Below, one piece after another: positions 24,133 through 34,366 of a stretch of 64,000 bases of DNA. The notes beneath the pieces were generated by a model that had not been told where the DNA came from, searched no databases, and saw only the letters and a program-made list of their open reading frames with translations. A program made the translations under genes and the position numbers. How positions within the stretch are numbered: the first letter of the stretch is position 1; each line of letters begins with the position of its first letter. Origin of the DNA: Pacificitalea sp040119125 (GTDB lineage: Bacteria > Pseudomonadota > Alphaproteobacteria > Rhodobacterales > Rhodobacteraceae); contig JBEDTR010000016.1 in NCBI GenBank assembly GCA_040119125.1, forward strand, positions 372,001-436,000, in the 5' to 3' direction.

Positions 24133-26016
24133 ATGCCCCAGAACGACAATCCCGCCGATCCGTTCAAGAAAGCGCTCGCCGAGGCGACCAAGACGATGGC
24201 CGACGACCCTGAATTGGGCGTGACCTATTCCGTCGATCCGCCGGGCATGGCCAAGGATTCAATGCGCCTGCCGCAGGTGACGCGCCGGATGACCCGCGAC
24301 GAAGTGCTGCTGGCACGCGGCACCGCCGATGCCTTTGCCATGCGCCGCCGTTACCATGATGAGGCCGTCGCTGCCCGCTACACGCCACCGGGACAAATGG
24401 CGCGTGAGCTTTATGAGGCGATGGAAACCGCACGGTGTGAGGCGATGGGCGCACGGCACATGCCCGGCAGCGCAGGAAATATCGACGCCAAGATCCACCA
24501 CGAGGCCGAACGCAAGGGCTATGCCCAGATCACCAAGGCGACGGAAGCACCGCTCTCAGTTGCGGCAGGATACATGATCCGGCAGCTGGCCACTGGCCGC
24601 GATCTGCCCGAAGGCGCGCAAAACGTCCTCGACCTTTGGCGCGACCACCTCGAAGGATCGGCAGCCGATACGCTCACCGGATTGCAGGACTCGCTCGCCG
24701 ATCAGCGCAGCTTCGCCCGGCTGGCCCGGCAGGTCATCAACGATCTCGGCTATGGCGACCAACTGGGCGATGACCCGGATATGGAACCTGACGAGGACGC
24801 CTCGGAACAGGCCGAAGAAGTCGAAAACGAGGATAAGCAGGGCGACGGCACCGAAGAACAAGACAGCGAAGATGATGCTGACGCCGCGCCTGAACAGGAT
24901 CAAGAAAGCACCGACGACCAGTCCGAAGCCCAAGTCTCCATGGATGACATGGCCGACGCTGAAATGGGCGAAGAGGTCGAGATGCCCGAGGGCGAGGCTC
25001 CCTTGGAGCCGCCGCAGCCACAATCGGTCAGCGATGCGGACCCGAACTATAAGGTCTACCTGTCTGAATTCGATGAAGAAATCCTAGCGCAGGATCTGGC
25101 CGACCCGGCTGAGTTGGAACGCCTACGGGCCTATCTTGACCAGCAGCTCGATCCGTTGAAAGGCGCGGTGTCCCGGCTCGCCAACAAGCTTCAGCGTCGC
25201 CTGCAAGCCCAGCAGAACCGCAGTTGGGAATTTGACCTTGAGGAAGGCATTCTGGATGCCGGGCGGCTGGCGCGTGTGGTGGCCAACCCGACGACGCCGC
25301 TGAGCTTCAAGGTCGAGAAAGACACTGAATTCCGCGATACTGTGGTGACGCTGCTTTTGGACAATTCCGGCTCGATGCGTGGTCGCCCGATCTCCATCGC
25401 CGCCATCTGTGCCGATGTGCTGGCCCGCACGCTGGAGCGGTGCAACGTCAAGGTCGAGATCCTTGGCTTTACCACCCGCGCGTGGAAGGGTGGCCAAAGT
25501 CGCGAGAAATGGCTGGCCGAGGGTCGCCCGCAGCAGCCCGGCCGCCTGAATGACCTGCGCCACATCATCTATAAATCCGCCGACGCGCCGTGGCGTCGGG
25601 TGCGGCCCAATCTGGGGCTGATGATGAAGGAGGGTCTGCTGAAGGAAAACATCGACGGCGAGGCGCTGGAATGGGCCCATCGGCGTATGCTGGGCCGGTC
25701 CGAAGCGCGCAAGATCCTGATGGTCATCTCCGATGGCGCGCCGGTCGACGATTCCAGCCTGTCGGTCAACCCCGCGAATTTTCTCGAAAAACACCTGCGC
25801 GACGTGATCGCGATGATCGAACGGCGGCGCGCGGTCGAATTGCTCGCCATCGGTATCGGGCATGACGTCACGCGCTATTACGACCGCGCAGTCACGATCA
25901 CGGATGTCGAGCAGTTGGCAGGTGCGATGACCGAACAACTGGCCGCCCTGTTTGACAGCGATCCGCGCGCCCGCGCCCGCATTCGTGGCATGGCCAGCCT
26001 GCGCCGCGCTTCCTGA
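24133..26016 (+). CDS. cobT: Aerobic cobaltochelatase subunit CobT
   Basis: 627 residues. CobT is the large AAA-partner subunit of the CobN-CobS-CobT complex, which inserts cobalt in aerobic cobalamin synthesis. The N-terminal CobT domain covers about residues 1-215. A very acidic Asp/Glu/Gln-rich stretch lies at about 215-300. The C-terminal von Willebrand A domain has the MIDAS motif LLLDNSGSMRG and DGAPVDDSS. The MPQNDNPADPFKKAL start fits relatives; an upstream extension to 23995 overlaps the HxlR gene and is rejected. cobS, usually the neighbour, is not here. Confidence 0.93.
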   Translation: MPQNDNPADPFKKALAEATKTMADDPELGVTYSVDPPGMAKDSMRLPQVTRRMTRDEVLLARGTADAFAMRRRYHDEAVAARYTPPGQMARELYEAMETARCEAMGARHMPGSAGNIDAKIHHEAERKGYAQITKATEAPLSVAAGYMIRQLATGRDLPEGAQNVLDLWRDHLEGSAADTLTGLQDSLADQRSFARLARQVINDLGYGDQLGDDPDMEPDEDASEQAEEVENEDKQGDGTEEQDSEDDADAAPEQDQESTDDQSEAQVSMDDMADAEMGEEVEMPEGEAPLEPPQPQSVSDADPNYKVYLSEFDEEILAQDLADPAELERLRAYLDQQLDPLKGAVSRLANKLQRRLQAQQNRSWEFDLEEGILDAGRLARVVANPTTPLSFKVEKDTEFRDTVVTLLLDNSGSMRGRPISIAAICADVLARTLERCNVKVEILGFTTRAWKGGQSREKWLAEGRPQQPGRLNDLRHIIYKSADAPWRRVRPNLGLMMKEGLLKENIDGEALEWAHRRMLGRSEARKILMVISDGAPVDDSSLSVNPANFLEKHLRDVIAMIERRRAVELLAIGIGHDVTRYYDRAVTITDVEQLAGAMTEQLAALFDSDPRARARIRGMASLRRAS

Positions 26017-26041
26017 TCTGCTGCCCTGAAAGACGCCTCCG

Positions 26042-27844
26042 ATGTTCCAGAGCTTCGACAGCCCCACCCGCCCCGGTGACGGCCCGCCCCGCCTTGATGC
26101 CCTGCGCGCCGAACTGGCCCGCATTGGCGTCGACGGGTTCCTCGTCCCTCGCGCCGATGCGCATCAGGGGGAATATGTCGCGCCACATGACGAAAGGCTG
26201 GCGTGGCTTACGGGGTTTACCGGATCGGCGGGGTTCTGTGCAGTGCTGCCTCATGTGGCAGGTGTCTTCATTGATGGCCGCTACCGGGTCGCCGTAAAAG
26301 ACCAAGTAGACCTGTCGGCCTTCACCCCCGTGCCTTGGCCGGAAACCAAGTTGGCCGATTGGCTGCGCCGTGAGCTTCCCTCCGGCGGAACCGTTGGATT
26401 TGATCCGTGGTTGCATGCGGTTGAGCAGATCGACGCGCTAACGGCTGCGCTAGACGGCAGCAAGATTAGATTGCGCGCCATCGCCAATCCGGTCGACACT
26501 ATTTGGTCCGATCAGCCGGCGCCGCCCACCGGTGCCGTGCAGATGCACCCCGTCGAGCTTGCCGGTGAAAGCGCACGGCAGAAGCTCGACCGCATTGCGG
26601 CCCAATTGCGCGATCAAGGGCACGATCACGCGGTGCTAACCCTGCCCGACAGTATCGCGTGGCTTTTCAACATTCGTGGCAGCGATATCGCCCGTAACCC
26701 GGTGCCACACGGCTTTGCCATTCTGCATGCCGATGGATCGGCGGCACTGTTTTTCGACCCGGCCAAGCTGGGTGCCAAAATCCACGACGCGCTGCGTTCA
26801 CTGGCGAACCTGCATGAACCCGCAGCATTCGAGCCGGCGCTTGAGGCGCTGCGCGGCACGGTTCTGCTTGACCACGGAACGGCCCCCGTGCGGCTGCGCG
26901 ATTTGCTCCAGCAGGCCCATATCGTCCTAGGACAAGATCCGTGCATCCTGCCTAAAGCGCGCAAGAACCCGGCCGAGATCGCGGGCATGGCCGCCGCCCA
27001 TCTTCGCGATGCCCGCGCTATGGTGCGTTTCCTCGCCTGGCTCGCCTCAGTGGTGCCGCACGGCACGTTGACCGAGATCGAAGCGGTCGAGGCGCTTGAG
27101 GCTTTTCGCGCCGAAGATCCGACCCTGCGCGAAATCAGCTTTGACACGATCTGCGGCGCGGGTCCGCACGGTGCCATCGTGCATTATCGCGTCACGCATG
27201 ACACCAATCGCCTGATCACGCCGGGCGACTTGCTGCTGATCGACAGCGGCGGGCAATATGCCGATGGCACCACCGATATCACCCGCACGATCGCCACTGG
27301 CGCAGTCGATGCCGACCAGCGCGCCTGTTTCACCCGCGTGCTGCGGGGAATGATCGACATGTCGCGCCTGCGCTTCCCCACAGGCTTGGCCGGGCAGCAC
27401 CTTGACGCCATTGCGCGCGCGCCGCTCTGGGCCGCGGGTCACGACTATGATCACGGCACCGGCCACGGCGTCGGTGCCTATCTCTCCGTGCATGAAGGCC
27501 CTCAGCGTTTGAGCCGGACCTCTGACGTGCCGCTTGAACCGGGCATGATCCTGTCAAACGAGCCTGGCTATTACCGCGAGGGTGCTTGGGGCATTCGGAT
27601 CGAAAACCTTGTGCATGTTGCCGAAGCCCCGCCCTTGCCCGGCGGGGATGCAGCCCGTCGGATGTTGGAGTTCCGCACCCTGACATGGGTGCCGATCGAC
27701 CGCCGCCTGATTGATCCGGAGCTTCTGGGCACCGAAGCACGCAACTGGCTGAACGCCTATCACGCGCAGGTCCGCGAGCGGCTGTGGTCCGGTCTCGACG
27801 CCGAGACGCAGGCATGGCTGAGCGATGTAACCGCCCCACTCTAG
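26042..27844 (+). CDS. Aminopeptidase P family protein (M24)
   Basis: 600 residues. It has the three-part layout of long aminopeptidase P proteins: two creatinase-N domains (about residues 15-305), the pita-bread M24 catalytic domain (about 310-530) and a C-terminal M24_C domain (about 535-600). Metal ligands are visible in LLIDSGGQYADGTTDITRT (two Asp), GTGHGVGAYLSVHE (His), and MILSNEPGYY and GIRIENLV (Glu). It removes N-terminal residues ahead of proline. It starts 25 bases after cobT, so co-transcription is likely. Confidence 0.92.
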   Translation: MFQSFDSPTRPGDGPPRLDALRAELARIGVDGFLVPRADAHQGEYVAPHDERLAWLTGFTGSAGFCAVLPHVAGVFIDGRYRVAVKDQVDLSAFTPVPWPETKLADWLRRELPSGGTVGFDPWLHAVEQIDALTAALDGSKIRLRAIANPVDTIWSDQPAPPTGAVQMHPVELAGESARQKLDRIAAQLRDQGHDHAVLTLPDSIAWLFNIRGSDIARNPVPHGFAILHADGSAALFFDPAKLGAKIHDALRSLANLHEPAAFEPALEALRGTVLLDHGTAPVRLRDLLQQAHIVLGQDPCILPKARKNPAEIAGMAAAHLRDARAMVRFLAWLASVVPHGTLTEIEAVEALEAFRAEDPTLREISFDTICGAGPHGAIVHYRVTHDTNRLITPGDLLLIDSGGQYADGTTDITRTIATGAVDADQRACFTRVLRGMIDMSRLRFPTGLAGQHLDAIARAPLWAAGHDYDHGTGHGVGAYLSVHEGPQRLSRTSDVPLEPGMILSNEPGYYREGAWGIRIENLVHVAEAPPLPGGDAARRMLEFRTLTWVPIDRRLIDPELLGTEARNWLNAYHAQVRERLWSGLDAETQAWLSDVTAPL

Positions 27845-28031
27845 ACCGCACTGCCGCCCCCTTCAGGGCCCTGCCGCGCAGTCAGACTTCGGTCTGTGCT
27901 CATCCGCTTTTGACGTGCTTATGCGCGTTTCTCCTTCCATCGTATCAGGTGCTATACCTTTGCGCCGCTGATTACACTTTCGCGCAAGAGTGTAAGCATT
28001 GCGTTAAAACTTGGCGTGTAGAGCATAGGAA

Positions 28032-28106
28032 ACGTCCGGGACCAGATCCGGACGTGACCCTCGTTTTGTGTGCTGTTCGGTGACGGTTAATTCCCGTCCG
28101 GGACCA
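28032..28106 (+). repeat. Inverted and direct repeats in the leader of the giant surface protein gene
   Basis: ACGTCCGG (28032-28039) and CCGGACGT (28048-28055) form an 8-bp inverted repeat with an 8-base spacer. The 12-mer CGTCCGGGACCA occurs at 28033-28044 and again at 28095-28106, 62 bases apart. The second copy lies just ahead of the ribosome site. This may be an operator or an mRNA structure; no known binding site was matched. Confidence 0.45.
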
Positions 28107-28132
28107 TCGCACGATCTGCCCGGAGTGCCGCG

Positions 28133-31100
28133 ATGCCCTGCTGCCAGCCAGCCCAGACCCTTACCCGCCATCTGTCGCGGCCCGCACTCGGGCTTTTGTT
28201 CTGGGCGATGTTCGCTATGGGCGTGCTTGCGCATGGGGCCTGGTTGGGCGGGGGCGGGATCGCATTGACCGATGCTTCCCGACAGCAGATCCAAGACAAC
28301 ATCGCCGCCGGCCTGCCGCCGCTTTCAGTGGGCGACACAGTGTCGGTCATTGCCGATTTTCCGGTTATCGCCAGCGGCACGATCGACGGGCCGGGCGGAT
28401 ATGCGACACTTTATGTGCCCCCCGGAACGGAGGTCGTTGGCGCCTATATCACAGATGCCACGGGGACACCGGTCCCGGCCCGCCCGGCGCGCGCCTCGAC
28501 CGGCAGCGGCGTGTCGAAAGGATGGGGGCCCAAGGGCCAGCAGACCTTCGATATTTCCGCCAATGGATGGGCCCCGTCGGAGACGACACAATGCGACGCA
28601 GCGGGGTATTCCATCGCAAATTGCAATGCCGGGCTAGCTTATATCTACGGCGACACGGGCATCTTCTATTCGACCCGCGCCGATACCGCCCTGTTTGCCG
28701 ATGGCTCGCCAATCGCAACGCTTGAGAACGGCTACCTCGTCAATCCGACCAACAGCACTCCGTGGAGTTCTGTCGGCGGTAGCGGCACGGCGCGGGTTCA
28801 CAACAAATGGGACGCGGTTCAGGTCAACGCATTCGGGTCCGGTGGCACGATTGATCCTAATGGTTTTTCCGCCAGCGAAGAGACATCGCTCACCAGCGGG
28901 CGCGGCGCGACGCCGTTTCGCGGCGGCAGCCCCGTCGCGGGGCCGGAATCGGGCACTGACTGGGACCGCTACGGGGTCACTGGGCCCTGGAACCGGATCA
29001 GCTACGATGGCTCTTGCCGCGCCGATGATCCGTTGCTGGCCGGCCCGGACGGCCCGGCGACCGGCGCGGGTTCGGTCTTTCCCGAAGCACTCGATCCGGG
29101 CGTCAACACGGTCGAAGTCTGCACTCAGACGACCGACGGCTTTGCGCTTAACGACAGTAGCGTCATCAGCTTGCCCAGCGGGACAAACGCGCTGCGCTAT
29201 GCATTCGGCGGCATCGCAGCCGGAGAGACCTATTACGCGGTGATGGATGTGCGGATCACCGACCTCGCTCAATTGGGCTACTTTAACGCGGAAGGTCACG
29301 GTGGCGACTCGGCTGAAGGTGCCGCCGCCGGCAACGACAATCCTTGGCGCTACTGGGTTGCGGGAACTTCCTCGATCTCGCCCGCCGGGCCTGACGACCT
29401 GCATATCGACATCGCGATCAACGCCGTCAACGGCGCGCCCTATGGCGGAGGGGATATTCCACAGGGGGCGACCGTGACCTACCGCGTGAGCTACGTGAAC
29501 ACTTCGCTCAGCCCCATGACGACAGTGGCGACCGATGTAACCCTCCCGGTTCAGGTGTCGGGGACCGGCAATTTCCAAGTTGTCACCGGCGCCGATATAC
29601 GCCCCGCCACCGATCCGGCAAGCGGCACGTTTTCGCTACAGACCATGCCCGTGCTCGACGGGCTCGGCAGCGGCACGATCGAATTCGACGCCTATGTCAC
29701 CGCGACGACCGGAGGCTCCCTGACGGCCAGCGCAAGCAACACCAGCGATCAGGGCGGCGCCGATACCGATAGCGTCACCACCAATGTTTCAGCCACGCCT
29801 GTCGCAGCAATGCCCACCTGTGATGGCAGCCGGTTCAGCGTGGTCGATTGGCAAACCGACGCCCCGGCAACCTTCGGCATCGCCAGCACCTTCTCCGGCC
29901 AGGGGATCGGCGGACAGGTCCTCGCCACCGATAACAGTGCAGCTCTGCGTCCCGCTCAGATCGGGACCACCGGCGCGATCTACGCCTCGACATATGGCGG
30001 AACCCCGGTGTTGACCCAACAATACGCCACGTTGGACATCACGTTCGACACGACTGTAAGCGCGGTGCAATTTTATATCACAAGCTTGGATCTGGACGAA
30101 TCCGTCACGGTCTATGGCGAGCATGCGGGCCTGCGTGTGCAACCCGCCGTCGCAGATGGTCCGTTCTCTACTCCTCCCATGCTACGCCTTGCAAATACGG
30201 ATGGCTCTGTTCTGGCGGAACGTAACTCCACGTTCTCCAATACCACACTGGCCGAAAACTCTGCCGTGCTTGTTGGTTTCGGCAGTCCTGTCGATCGCAT
30301 CGTCGTCAGCCACACGACCCGGCAATTCAACAACGCGAATTTCGCCGGCGCGCTGCAGCTGACTGACATTCAGGCCTGCGCCGACTTTACCGATGCGCCA
30401 TCCGTCTTGGGAGATGCGCTGCATGCGCGCGATCCGAATGGCAGTCATCAATTAGGCGCCGTGGTAACCGGAGATACTGGTCCCGGAAATGCGAATGATG
30501 CTGGCTCTGACGACGATGACGGGGTTGAAATTCCACCGCTTGTCCAAGGTTTCCTCGCCACATTGGAAGCAACGGTCACTGGCACGGATGGCCTGCTCTC
30601 CGCCTGGATGGATTTCAACGGCAACGACGTGTTTGAGCCGGGAACCGCTGAGGCCATTGCCATCGATTTAAGTGACGATGGCCTCGGCGCCGATCTGACC
30701 GCGGGCGATGGGCTCATTCAGTTCGATGTGACGGTGCCGGGCGATGCGGTGCTCGATCAGACCTTTGCTCGGTTCCGCTGGTCTACCATTGGGACCATCG
30801 GTGTTGCCGATGCCGCGCCAAATGGTGAGGTTGAGGATTACGCCATCAACATCGCCGCCGCGCCGCTCGTGGATCGCGGCGATGCACCGGCGAGCTACGG
30901 CGATCCGTTGCATATTATTTCTGACGTAGCTGTGGCCGGCACCTATCTGGGCGCCGTCTCGCCCGACCCCGAAGCCGCGCCGCAGACAAGCGCGGATGCT
31001 ACGGGCGATGATCTGGACGGCAATGATGACGAGGACGGCGTCATCATGCCTCAACTTTATGCCGGCGGGACCGCCGAAATCAGCGTCATAGTGAATGAGG

Positions 31101-34003
31101 TCTCCGACGGGGTGGGAACGGTCACCGGCGGAATTGCCTATTTGCAGGCATGGATTGATTTTGACGGCGATGGCAGTTTCGACGCCGCCGATCAGATCGC
31201 CAGCGATCTTCAGGATGGCAGCGCCGGTGACAAGGACGGCACCCTGAATGGCGTGATCAAATTTGATGTGAGCGTCCCCTCGAACGCCGCCCTGTCGCCA
31301 ACCTTTGCCCGTTTTCGCTGGTCTACAACCGAAGGGGTCGTCCCCGTCGCGCTCGATGGCGAGGTTGAGGATTACATCACGACTATCTCCAATGACGATC
31401 CGCCCGTCACTTGTGACAATGGCCTCTACCAGATCGCCAACGATAATTCCGCGCTGAAGCGCATGCGGTTCGCCGATGGCGGGGGCATCTATGCGCTGAC
31501 CTTCGATACGCTCGGAACGGTAAACACCCGGGTAGACGCCGGCTGGGGGTATAACGCGCTCGACGGTTATCTCTATGGTGTGCGGGAGGGCAAACGCGAA
31601 CTCTGGCGCGTTGATGGGGGCGGCAACTTCGTGGAGTTGGCAAATTTCCCCGGCAGCGCCGAACGCGGTGGCTTTGCCGGAGATATCCTGCCCGACGGCA
31701 CGATGGTCTATCAGACCGATGACACGACCTGGCAAATGCTGGACCTTGCCGACCCTGACAATCCAGTGGATCTCGGGCAGCTAGCGCTGAGCCAACAGCT
31801 TCCGGTCGAGGATTTCGCGGCTCATCCATTCGACGGGTTCATCTACGGCATCAATCCCAACACCGGCCGCGCCTTTCGGGTCTCCACCAATGGTGGCGTG
31901 GCAGGCCCGGTCGCGGTGATCGAATTCGGCGATCCGGTTCATATCGGCACCTTCGCCGCGCTGTTCTTCGACGAGGATGGTCGGCTTTACGCCTATGACA
32001 ACGATGCGCGCGAGCTTTACGTGATCAACACCACGACGGGCGCGCGCCAGCTTCTCGCCCGGTCCACCAGCAGCGAGGGCGGGTTCAATGACGGGGCTTC
32101 CTGCCGCGGCCCGGCACCGGTGGCTCTGTCGGGGTTCGGTGGCAATATTTTCAACGATCTCGACGCCTCCGACATCAAGGACGGAGCCGAGACCAATCTT
32201 GGCGCTGGCATCCGGGTCGATCTTTATTCCGATAATGGGACGCCCAACAATCCCAACGACGACGGCAGCATCATCGCGTCGGTCGAAACTTTGGCCGACG
32301 GCACATACCGCTTTGACGGTCTGCCGACCGGGGTGACCTACCGGGTCGAGGTCGATCTGACCGACCCGGATCTGCCGCCCGGCGCGCAGATTGGCACGTC
32401 CAATCCGCTGGTCGGCGTGACCACCGATAGTGGCACGGTGGTGATTGAGCGGGATTTTGGCTTTGATCCCCAGAGCAGCGACCTTTCAATCACCAAACGT
32501 GCCTTTCGCGCCGGAACTGCGACCGAAATCACCACAGGGGCAGCCGGCGACCTGATCGACTGGGTGGTCGAGATCCGCAATGACGGTCCCGGCTCGCCTT
32601 CCGGTGTGCGGGTCATCGAGCGTATCCCCGACGGGTTTGACTATATCAGCGACACCGCACCGCCGAGCGGAGATTTCTATAACCCCGATACTGGTTTGTG
32701 GTTTGTCGATGAAATTCTGTCAGGTGCGACCGAAACCATTACCATCCGGGTAAGGATGCGAGATTCCGGAAACTTCACCAACGTGGCCGAGGTGACCGAA
32801 AGCTCGCTTCCCGATATAGACAGCGACCCCGCCGTCGGCACCTTGGTCGATGATTATGGCGACGGGATCGTGGATGACGACGAAGCGAGCGTGACCCTGA
32901 CGCAGGAGACCGGAACGCGTCGGCTGGCGGGACGGGTCATCCTTGACACGGGCGCCGGTGGCGGCACGGCCCATGATGGCGCGGCCACGGGTGGCGAGGT
33001 CGGCACTGACGCGGCGCAGGTGGAACTTCGCGATGACCTGGGCACCCTGATCGCCCGCCCTGCCCTCGACGCCGCCGGACGCTGGAGTTACGCGCTCGAT
33101 GCTTCCTATGCAGGTGAGGTTACGGTAACCCTGATCCCCGATGAGGGCTGGCTCGCAATATCCGAAGACCCCGGTCCAGCGCCCGCGGTCACCAATGCCG
33201 ATCCCCATGACGGCAGCTACAGCTTTACCCCTGCACCCGGGACCGATCACACCGGGCTGAACCTCGGCATCATCGCCAGCCCGACCCTGAGCGAGGATCG
33301 CAGCATCAATATGACCGCTGGGCAGATTGCGGTCCTTCCGCATATCTATCGCGCCAGCAGCAGTGGCACCGTGAGCTTTGCTCATGTGGATGTGACCGAG
33401 CCGTCGCCCGGCGCGTTTTCGACCGCCGTGTTCCACGATACTGATTGCGACACTGTCCCCGATGCTCCGCTTACCGATCCTGTCTCGGTGATCGCCGGCG
33501 AGGAAATCTGCGTCGTATCGCGCGTCTCGTCGGGGGGCGGCGTGCCGCAGGGCAGCGTGCTGAGCTATCGACTGGTGGCGACGACGACATTCACCAATAC
33601 GCCTGTCACAGATGAGCAATCAGACATTGACCGCATCACTGTGGGGGAAGGCGGTGGCCAGTTGGTCATGATCAAGACGGTCCGTAATGAGACGCGCAAT
33701 ACCGCCGAAGGCCAATCCAACAGCGCCGCACCCGGCGATGTGCTGGCTTACCGCATCACATTGATCAATCCCAGTCAGGCCAATGCGACCGATATCGTCA
33801 TTTACGATCGCACCCCGCCCTATACGGAACTTGCCGAACCCATCGCAACGCCCGTGGTGGTCTCGCCTGCCTTGAATTGCGCCCTCGCCGCGCCCACTGG
33901 CAATGTCGTCGGCTATGCCGGCCCATTGCAGTGGGATTGCACCGGCTTCCATGCGCCGGGGGACGAAGGCAGCGTGATCTTCAAGGTTCAAGTGGCCCCG
34001 TAG
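28133..34003 (+). CDS. Giant multidomain surface or secreted protein (GEVED, SdrD-B-like and DUF11 domains)
   Basis: 1956 residues. A hydrophobic N-terminal segment (about 14-34) may be a signal anchor; GGAG precedes the ATG. Regions in order: unassigned beta-rich N-terminus to about 560; a jelly-roll-like domain (about 563-745); two GEVED-type repeats (about 750-910 and 912-1083), each with acidic DDDDG/DDEDG loops, AWxDFxGD and GEVEDY; a beta-propeller-like DUF6923 region (about 1093-1322); an SdrD-B-like domain (about 1332-1441, IFNDLDASDIKDG); a DUF11 domain (about 1452-1592); further Ig-like regions; and a final DUF11-like domain to the end. No LPxTG, autotransporter barrel or RTX repeats were seen, so the export route is unclear. 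Acidic loops suggest calcium binding. A role as adhesin or surface-layer protein is inferred. Flanking genes are core functions. Confidence 0.85.
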   Translation: MPCCQPAQTLTRHLSRPALGLLFWAMFAMGVLAHGAWLGGGGIALTDASRQQIQDNIAAGLPPLSVGDTVSVIADFPVIASGTIDGPGGYATLYVPPGTEVVGAYITDATGTPVPARPARASTGSGVSKGWGPKGQQTFDISANGWAPSETTQCDAAGYSIANCNAGLAYIYGDTGIFYSTRADTALFADGSPIATLENGYLVNPTNSTPWSSVGGSGTARVHNKWDAVQVNAFGSGGTIDPNGFSASEETSLTSGRGATPFRGGSPVAGPESGTDWDRYGVTGPWNRISYDGSCRADDPLLAGPDGPATGAGSVFPEALDPGVNTVEVCTQTTDGFALNDSSVISLPSGTNALRYAFGGIAAGETYYAVMDVRITDLAQLGYFNAEGHGGDSAEGAAAGNDNPWRYWVAGTSSISPAGPDDLHIDIAINAVNGAPYGGGDIPQGATVTYRVSYVNTSLSPMTTVATDVTLPVQVSGTGNFQVVTGADIRPATDPASGTFSLQTMPVLDGLGSGTIEFDAYVTATTGGSLTASASNTSDQGGADTDSVTTNVSATPVAAMPTCDGSRFSVVDWQTDAPATFGIASTFSGQGIGGQVLATDNSAALRPAQIGTTGAIYASTYGGTPVLTQQYATLDITFDTTVSAVQFYITSLDLDESVTVYGEHAGLRVQPAVADGPFSTPPMLRLANTDGSVLAERNSTFSNTTLAENSAVLVGFGSPVDRIVVSHTTRQFNNANFAGALQLTDIQACADFTDAPSVLGDALHARDPNGSHQLGAVVTGDTGPGNANDAGSDDDDGVEIPPLVQGFLATLEATVTGTDGLLSAWMDFNGNDVFEPGTAEAIAIDLSDDGLGADLTAGDGLIQFDVTVPGDAVLDQTFARFRWSTIGTIGVADAAPNGEVEDYAINIAAAPLVDRGDAPASYGDPLHIISDVAVAGTYLGAVSPDPEAAPQTSADATGDDLDGNDDEDGVIMPQLYAGGTAEISVIVNEVSDGVGTVTGGIAYLQAWIDFDGDGSFDAADQIASDLQDGSAGDKDGTLNGVIKFDVSVPSNAALSPTFARFRWSTTEGVVPVALDGEVEDYITTISNDDPPVTCDNGLYQIANDNSALKRMRFADGGGIYALTFDTLGTVNTRVDAGWGYNALDGYLYGVREGKRELWRVDGGGNFVELANFPGSAERGGFAGDILPDGTMVYQTDDTTWQMLDLADPDNPVDLGQLALSQQLPVEDFAAHPFDGFIYGINPNTGRAFRVSTNGGVAGPVAVIEFGDPVHIGTFAALFFDEDGRLYAYDNDARELYVINTTTGARQLLARSTSSEGGFNDGASCRGPAPVALSGFGGNIFNDLDASDIKDGAETNLGAGIRVDLYSDNGTPNNPNDDGSIIASVETLADGTYRFDGLPTGVTYRVEVDLTDPDLPPGAQIGTSNPLVGVTTDSGTVVIERDFGFDPQSSDLSITKRAFRAGTATEITTGAAGDLIDWVVEIRNDGPGSPSGVRVIERIPDGFDYISDTAPPSGDFYNPDTGLWFVDEILSGATETITIRVRMRDSGNFTNVAEVTESSLPDIDSDPAVGTLVDDYGDGIVDDDEASVTLTQETGTRRLAGRVILDTGAGGGTAHDGAATGGEVGTDAAQVELRDDLGTLIARPALDAAGRWSYALDASYAGEVTVTLIPDEGWLAISEDPGPAPAVTNADPHDGSYSFTPAPGTDHTGLNLGIIASPTLSEDRSINMTAGQIAVLPHIYRASSSGTVSFAHVDVTEPSPGAFSTAVFHDTDCDTVPDAPLTDPVSVIAGEEICVVSRVSSGGGVPQGSVLSYRLVATTTFTNTPVTDEQSDIDRITVGEGGGQLVMIKTVRNETRNTAEGQSNSAAPGDVLAYRITLINPSQANATDIVIYDRTPPYTELAEPIATPVVVSPALNCALAAPTGNVVGYAGPLQWDCTGFHAPGDEGSVIFKVQVAP

Positions 34004-34316
34004 ATGCAAGGCCTCAGACCCCCACTTGCGCCTTTCCCGGCGCGATTATTTAGGCGCATAATCAAGCAGGCTGGCGATAAAAGAACGCCATCGGAGGAGC
34101 CTAGGCGTAGATGCCCCGTGGCGCGTTTAGGCAGCGACCCTTTTGACAATGCCGCGTGCGTTGATGGCGTGCCGTCGACCGGCAACAGCGGCGCCCCCGC
34201 GCGAGCAGACGTTGGGCCTCTGCGGCGTCCTTTGCAAATCGTCAGAATCCGAAGTTCTGCGGCGCTGATAGCCTGCGTAAAACAAAGACGATTCTCTTAG
34301 AAAGCCGTGTAGAAAC
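34004..34316 (+). other. Intergenic stretch after the giant surface protein gene
   Basis: No gene was recognised in this spacer. One inverted repeat, GATTAT at 34044-34049 with ATAATC at 34058-34063, has an 8-base loop. No T-run follows it, so its role is unknown. Confidence 0.5.
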
Positions 34317-34345
34317 GAAAAAGGCCGCTCCAATGAGCGGCCTTT
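34317..34345 (-). terminator. Terminator of rplM-rpsI
   Basis: AAAGGCCGCTC and GAGCGGCCTTT pair around a short loop. On the minus strand the stem is followed by TTTTTCG. It lies 22 bases past the rpsI stop. Confidence 0.85.
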
Positions 34346-34366
34346 CCAAATCGATATAGTCGCGAA

